DNA from: an uncultured Actinomycetes bacterium
Lineage (GTDB): Bacteria; Actinomycetota; Actinomycetes; Nanopelagicales; Nanopelagicaceae
DNA: 5,486 nucleotides
Direction: 5' to 3'
Assembly (NCBI GenBank): GCA_903839585.1
Contig: CAIMCU010000191.1
Location: 1 to 5,486, forward strand
The position numbers were made by a program, and so were the translations under genes. The notes beneath the pieces are model-generated. The model searched no databases, was not told where the DNA came from, and saw nothing but the letters and a program-made list of their open reading frames with translations. This document shows, in pieces, positions 4,979 through 5,486 of this stretch. How positions within the stretch are numbered: the first letter of the stretch is position 1; the number at the start of each line of letters is the position of its first letter.

Positions 4979-5486
4979 ATGCGCGCAAAGTTTCTTCTCA
5001 GTGAAGTCCGAATTGGCCTACGCCGTAACCTAACAATGACCTTTGCTGTCGTAGTCACAACTGCGATCTCACTCTCACTTCTTGGTATTGGTCTCCTTTC
5101 AAATGCACAGGTAAGCGCGATGAAGGATTACTGGTACGACAAGATCGAAGTATCTGTTTATCTGTGTGGATCACTCTCTGAGTCACCCTCTTGTGCAGGT
5201 GGAGTTATTACCGCCGATCAACGCACATCGATTAAAGCCGATCTTGAAGAGCTTCCTGTTGTAGCGAGTGTTTTTTACGAGTCGCAATCAGAGGCTTATA
5301 AGCGATTCCAGGAACGGTTTAAGGACTCTGCGATTGCGCAGAATGTAACTCCAGATCAGCTTCCTGAATCTTTCCGCGTTAAGTTAACTGATCCAACACA
5401 GTTTGCAGTTGTTGTTAGCGCATTCTCCGGTCGCCCAGGAGTTGACCTAGTACAAGATCAAAGGTCTATTTTGGATAAGTTCTTTA
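4979..5486 (+). CDS. ftsX: Cell division protein FtsX, N-terminal part (3' end outside window)
   Basis: The frame opens with ATG at 4979, preceded by AAGGAG at 4966-4971 with 7-nt spacing, and stays open for 169 codons to the window end. A complete actinobacterial FtsX is near 300 residues, so a little over half is visible. The cytoplasmic N-terminus (MRAKFLLSEVRIGLRRN) is followed by the first membrane segment at about 20-40 (TFAVVVTTAISLSLLGIGLL). Then comes the large extracytoplasmic loop, with two cysteines at 63 and 72 that could form a disulfide, and the family-typical stretches TPDQLPESFRVKL and GRPGVDLVQDQRSILD. The remaining three membrane segments lie beyond the window. Known role: the membrane partner of FtsE, whose extracellular loop binds or activates peptidoglycan hydrolases (RipC in Mycobacterium). 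smpB often follows in actinobacteria, but it is not visible here. Confidence 0.95.
   Translation, partial: MRAKFLLSEVRIGLRRNLTMTFAVVVTTAISLSLLGIGLLSNAQVSAMKDYWYDKIEVSVYLCGSLSESPSCAGGVITADQRTSIKADLEELPVVASVFYESQSEAYKRFQERFKDSAIAQNVTPDQLPESFRVKLTDPTQFAVVVSAFSGRPGVDLVQDQRSILDKFF

Overview
The window reads like a stretch of chromosome from a moderate- to low-GC actinobacterium. A freshwater or aquatic lineage of the Nanopelagicales (acI) type is one plausible source, but that placement is inference. The support is: an actinobacterial-style Tad/Flp gene set; prfB with no programmed frameshift; the prfB-ftsE-ftsX order common in Actinobacteria; an FtsE of 229 residues; an FtsX with a cysteine pair just after its first membrane segment; and a possible leaderless start at prfB. 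All genes lie on the + strand. No RNA genes, insertion sequences, CRISPR arrays or convincing terminators were seen.

Positions 1-3007 hold the downstream half of a Tad (tight adherence) type IVc pilus or secretion locus. In order it contains: the C-terminal part of a TadB-like inner-membrane platform protein (cut by the window edge); a complete TadC-like platform protein; a small Flp-pilin-like protein with a long leader; two TadE-like pseudopilins; and a TadG-like protein. The genes are tightly packed (1-nt gap, 75-nt gap, 2-nt gap, 4-nt overlap, 10-nt overlap), which suggests an operon with translational coupling. The last four proteins all carry an E-(R/K)-G-(D/N/S) junction directly before a hydrophobic helix, the layout of a class III (prepilin-type) signal. 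They probably form the exported fibre and minor subunits. The ATPase (TadA/CpaF), TadZ and the prepilin peptidase are not in the window.

Positions 3026-4129 encode peptide chain release factor 2 (prfB). It begins 18 nt after the Tad genes and has no Shine-Dalgarno sequence, but a TATCCT hexamer sits 6 nt before the ATG. This suggests that a housekeeping transcription unit restarts here with a leaderless mRNA.

Positions 4130-4276 are a 147-nt spacer with only weak promoter candidates. It is followed by ftsE (4277-4966) and the 5' part of ftsX (4979 to the window end). These encode the FtsEX ABC-type complex that regulates peptidoglycan hydrolysis at division. Arginine codon use changes sharply between the two halves: AGA/AGG is common in the Tad genes and nearly absent from prfB and ftsE. 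The halves therefore differ in expression level or in evolutionary history.

Nothing here clearly represents an undescribed system. The least-described part is the cassette of four small prepilin-like proteins, only one of which keeps the canonical Glu at +5.
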